Positions 61,353-64,000 of a stretch of 64,000 bases of DNA are shown here, in pieces. The position numbers were made by a program, and so were the translations under genes. Below the pieces are notes generated by a model. It worked only from the letters and a program-made list of their open reading frames with translations. It had not been told where the DNA came from and made no database searches. Origin of the DNA: Candidatus Krumholzibacteriota bacterium (lineage in GTDB: Bacteria > Krumholzibacteriota > Krumholzibacteriia > Krumholzibacteriales > Krumholzibacteriaceae); assembly GCA_016933255.1 (NCBI GenBank), contig JAFGBF010000003.1, forward strand, positions 152,005 to 216,004, in the 5' to 3' direction. Numbering within the stretch: the stretch's first letter is position 1; each line of letters opens with the position of its first letter.

Positions 61353-63473
61353 CTATCTGTGAGGAAGGTCGTTTTCTTCCGACGCTTCCCTGTCGAGTTC
61401 CTTGAAATCCTTGCTCGGGTCGAGGAGGTCGTAGGCGCTGATCTTGTGCAGGTCGCAAGTCCTCGTCGGTTCGTGTCCCTCTATAAAAAGTTCCCTTCCT
61501 ATATCCTTGCAGTACGGAGTGGCAAGAAGGCCTGATTCGGTACAGATCATAGCTTCAGATATTCCATCGGGCCTGGCAAACTCGGGGCCGGTATTGCCGG
61601 GGTGCGCAGCCAACATGATCCACGTCCAGAGGGGCAGAGCGGATTTGGCACCTACCATATTATCCCCCATCGGTATTACCGCGTGGCTGAATCCTGTCCA
61701 GACTCCCACCGCCAGGTCGGGTGAATACCCTATGAACCATCCGTCTCCCTCGTCATCGGTTGTTCCTGTCTTACCGGCGCATGGGATCCTCAGCCCCATC
61801 TGTCTTGCGATCCTTCCTGTCCCTCCATCGATCGTAGTCCTGAGCATATCATTCATTATATACGCGATCTGGGCAGAAAGGACTTCTTCATAGGATTCTC
61901 TGTACTCTTCAAGAATATTGCCGCTGGCATCTTCTATTTTGAGGATAGACATCGGTGTCGCGCGGATACCTCCGGCGGCGAGGACTCCGAAGGCCGATGT
62001 AAGATCGAGCAGCGTCACTTCCTGAGCTCCGAGAGCAAGTGAGAGGTAGGGCATAAGCGGCGTACTTATCCCCATCTTCCTGGCGGTATTTATTACAGCG
62101 GGACCGCCAAGTTTCTGAAGCAATTTTACCGCCGGGATATTTATAGATTTATCAAGGGCGAATCTCAGGGAGACTGCGCCATGGAATTTTCTGCTGAAGT
62201 TTCTCGGTTTATATACCTCCCTGTTAGGCATCTCGATCACTATCGGAGTATCGAGGAGCATATCTGAAGGAGAGTATCCGTATTCGAGAGCGGCAAGATA
62301 TATGAACATTTTGAAAGCCGAACCAGGCTGCCTTTTGGCCTGGAGGACGCTGTTGAATTTTTTTTCACTGAAATTCCTTCCTCCCACCATCACCTTTATA
62401 TGCCCGTTGCGCGGATCTATTGCTACGGCGGCTGATTGCAGATAGTCGGGCTCGATTTTTACACCTGCCGCTATCGAATCGAGGTAAGCGCTGCGCGTAA
62501 GTTCGTATCCCTTTTCTTCCTCGAGTCGTGATAGAAATGTTTCCATGCTGTCTTCGGCAACAGCCTGGAGGTGCGGGTCTAATGTGGTGTAGACTGTCAT
62601 CCCCCCGCTGTAGACTGCGGTATCCCCGTATTTCTGGACGAGGATCTGCCGGATGTACTCCGTGAAATATGATGCGGAGTGGCTGTTGTCGGTCTCTCGA
62701 TCGACGACATCAAGAGGTTTGGTCTTAAGCGAATCGAGCTGAGCCTCGTTGATCACTCCAAACTCATGCATCGCCCTCAGGACGACCGATCTTCTTTTCA
62801 AAGCCCGGTCGGGGTTTCTGAACGGGTTATATCCCGTCGGGTTTTTCGGAAGCCCCGGGAGCAGCGCGATCTGGTGGAGTTCAAGTTCCCTGACAGATTT
62901 CCCGAAGAACCGGTAAGAGGCTGCTTCGACTCCGTAACCGCCCCCTCCGAAATATATCTGGTTAAGGTAAAGCTCCAGGATCTCGTTCTTTGAATATGCC
63001 CGTTCGATCCTGAAAGCAAGCAGGATCTCCTTGATCTTTCTCGCGAAAGTCTGTTCCTTGGTCAGGAAGAGATCTGTCGAGAGCTGCTGAGTGATCGTGC
63101 TTGCCCCTTCTTTGAGCCGCCAGTACTTGATATCCTGCCACGCTGCGGAGAATATACGGATAAAGTCAATACCTGAATGTTTATAGAACCGCCTGTCCTC
63201 TACAGCGAGGAATGCCTGCTTAAGAGGGTCGGGGATCTCGTCAAAAGAAAGAAGTATCCTGTCCTGTTTGTAAAACTCCCTGAGTACCGTAGAATCTGCC
63301 GCGAGGATCCTCGTCTTGAGCGAAGGCTCTATTATCTCCAGCCGGGCCATCGACGGCAGGTCCCTGGAAAACCATATATATCCTGCCGTACTCATTCCAA
63401 GCAGTATGACTATCAGCAGCAGGATCACCTGAAGTATCAGTTTTTCCACTCTTCTTAACGGCCGGAAATGCAT
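61353..63473 (-). CDS. mrcA: Class A penicillin-binding protein (PBP1A type)
   Basis: 706 aa from ATG 63473, behind GAGAGGTGG. One N-terminal membrane helix (LILQVILLLIVILLGMSTAGYIW). Glycosyltransferase domain: EDRRFYKHSGIDF with catalytic Glu, EGASTITQQL, KIKEILLAFRIER. Transpeptidase: SxxK in GSAFK, SxN in KSINI, KTG in AGKTGTT. A C-terminal Cys-containing tail (MICTESGLLATPYCKD) is as in many PBP1A. Inner-membrane enzyme of wall synthesis. Divergent from the rRNA operon. Confidence 0.95.
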   Translation of the reverse strand: MHFRPLRRVEKLILQVILLLIVILLGMSTAGYIWFSRDLPSMARLEIIEPSLKTRILAADSTVLREFYKQDRILLSFDEIPDPLKQAFLAVEDRRFYKHSGIDFIRIFSAAWQDIKYWRLKEGASTITQQLSTDLFLTKEQTFARKIKEILLAFRIERAYSKNEILELYLNQIYFGGGGYGVEAASYRFFGKSVRELELHQIALLPGLPKNPTGYNPFRNPDRALKRRSVVLRAMHEFGVINEAQLDSLKTKPLDVVDRETDNSHSASYFTEYIRQILVQKYGDTAVYSGGMTVYTTLDPHLQAVAEDSMETFLSRLEEEKGYELTRSAYLDSIAAGVKIEPDYLQSAAVAIDPRNGHIKVMVGGRNFSEKKFNSVLQAKRQPGSAFKMFIYLAALEYGYSPSDMLLDTPIVIEMPNREVYKPRNFSRKFHGAVSLRFALDKSINIPAVKLLQKLGGPAVINTARKMGISTPLMPYLSLALGAQEVTLLDLTSAFGVLAAGGIRATPMSILKIEDASGNILEEYRESYEEVLSAQIAYIMNDMLRTTIDGGTGRIARQMGLRIPCAGKTGTTDDEGDGWFIGYSPDLAVGVWTGFSHAVIPMGDNMVGAKSALPLWTWIMLAAHPGNTGPEFARPDGISEAMICTESGLLATPYCKDIGRELFIEGHEPTRTCDLHKISAYDLLDPSKDFKELDREASEENDLPHR

Positions 63474-63616
63474 ATACGGGCCACCTCTCTGACTGGTTTG
63501 ATAGAACCTACCGTGAAAATGTAAAGGTATTGAGGCAGTAATTCCAGCCTTTTTGTGCTTAATCAGGGCCGGAATAAAATAAAGTGATAAAAAAATGATT
63601 TTTTTTGCGAATAGAG

Positions 63617-63645
63617 TTGACACGGGAACCAATAACTATTATATC
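63617..63645 (+). promoter_or_regulatory. rRNA operon promoter P1
   Basis: TTGACA (63617-63622), exactly 17 bases, TATATC (63640-63645). Oriented toward the 16S gene, AT-rich upstream (poly-A/T, possible UP element). Confidence 0.8.
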
Positions 63646-63722
63646 TTTGCGAGCATTTGATAGAGTGCGGTCGGTGTTGAATTTAGGTTGGATGAGAAGT
63701 TTATGAAACCTCAAGTTTGATA

Positions 63723-63751
63723 TTGACATCCCATCACAACTGGGCTATATT
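63723..63751 (+). promoter_or_regulatory. rRNA operon promoter P2
   Basis: TTGACA (63723-63728), exactly 17 bases, TATATT (63746-63751), about 170 bases before the 16S gene. Tandem with P1. Confidence 0.85.
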
Positions 63752-63786
63752 GATTGTTCGGAAAATAATTTCCATGTAGGGAAATA

Positions 63787-63799
63787 CGCTCTTTGAAAA
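63787..63799 (+). promoter_or_regulatory. boxA antitermination site
   Basis: CGCTCTTTGAAAA matches the rRNA-leader boxA (TGCTCTTTAACA type) that loads the NusB/S10 complex. It lies between P2 and the 16S gene. Confidence 0.75.
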
Positions 63800-63921
63800 A
63801 GAAATAGTGTGCGACGAACCGGACGAATGTGAGGGCCCGACGGCTCCTTTTGGAGTCGAAAGGTTTGGAATGTACGTCAATATGGACGCTGCTTCGGCAG
63901 TGTATTCATATACAATTTTTT

Positions 63922-64000
63922 ACAACGGAGAGTTCGATCCTGGCTCAGAATGAACGCTGGCGGCGTGGATTAGGCATGCAAGTCGAACGAGAAAGTGAAA
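63922..64000 (+). rRNA. rrs: 16S rRNA, 5' end only (cut by window)
   Basis: GAGAGTTCGATCCTGGCTCAG followed by GAACGCTGGCGGCG and GCATGCAAGTCGAACG is the universal 16S 5' region. The start is placed by aligning to the E. coli 5' end. The remainder of the gene lies beyond the window. Confidence 0.97.

Overview
The window is about 64 kb of a single bacterial chromosome, densely coded, near 50% GC, with no phage, plasmid or CRISPR region. Many proteins carry signal peptides, lipoboxes or beta-barrel features, so the cell is diderm. The giant C25-type protease ends in an Asn-Pro-Asn-Pro-Phe-Asn sorting/FlgD-like domain, and secreted multi-domain proteins of this style are typical of the FCB superphylum and its uncultured relatives (for example Krumholzibacteriota, Eisenbacteria or Latescibacterota). 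The last 79 bases are the 5' end of a 16S rRNA gene. Its GGATTAGGCATGCAAGTC stretch is also seen in other phyla such as Planctomycetes, so phylum assignment is an inference and would need the rest of the rRNA.

Layout. 1-6980: purF (5' truncated by the window edge), tldD, a fused radical SAM/DUF2344 protein and an RNase G/E gene, overlapping head to tail as one operon, closed by a two-way terminator. 7149-9972: a small outer membrane protein, a DUF4105 protein and a HypE-like PurM-superfamily protein directly under a TPP riboswitch. 10347-15314: an accessory, stress-type strip with a LuxR-type response regulator, a caspase-fold (C11-like) lipoprotein, a baeRF-like protein, several very small membrane proteins, a helical lipoprotein and a beta-barrel. 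15315-19518: a loose strip of small enzymes (GNAT, two methyltransferases, an AhpD-like protein, a cysteine synthase homologue) with a likely gene remnant and an inverted repeat. 19718-28071: mscL, exported metallophosphoesterase, TraB/GumN protein, Tat-exported aldo/keto reductase with ferredoxin domain, VWA protein, ArsC and an AI-2E family permease.

28034-33048 (minus strand, then plus): a probable peptidoglycan-recycling operon, namZ (DUF1343) - murU-like - amgK-like, divergent from an orphan oligopeptide-binding lipoprotein. 33711-35948: a ParA-type ATPase fused to a glycogen-binding CBM48/AMPK-beta domain, followed by two tightly linked proteins I cannot identify; this is the best candidate here for an undescribed system. 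36067-43721: two large secreted proteases (metzincin lipoprotein and C25 protease with repeat domains). 43951-48981: acyl-CoA dehydrogenase, EtfB, EtfA and a membrane ETF:quinone oxidoreductase, a complete route from acyl-CoA to the quinone pool.

49023-55902 (minus): a TPR lipoprotein, a membrane sensor kinase and an NtrC-type sigma-54 activator, followed by a three-gene envelope operon preceded by a textbook -24/-12 promoter (GG-N10-GC), so the two-component system and its target probably sit side by side. 56197-61306: UshA-like lipoprotein, another lipoprotein, a YhaM-like exonuclease, alanine racemase and deoxyribose-phosphate aldolase. 61353-64000: a class A penicillin-binding protein divergent from a ribosomal RNA operon with two consensus promoters and a boxA.
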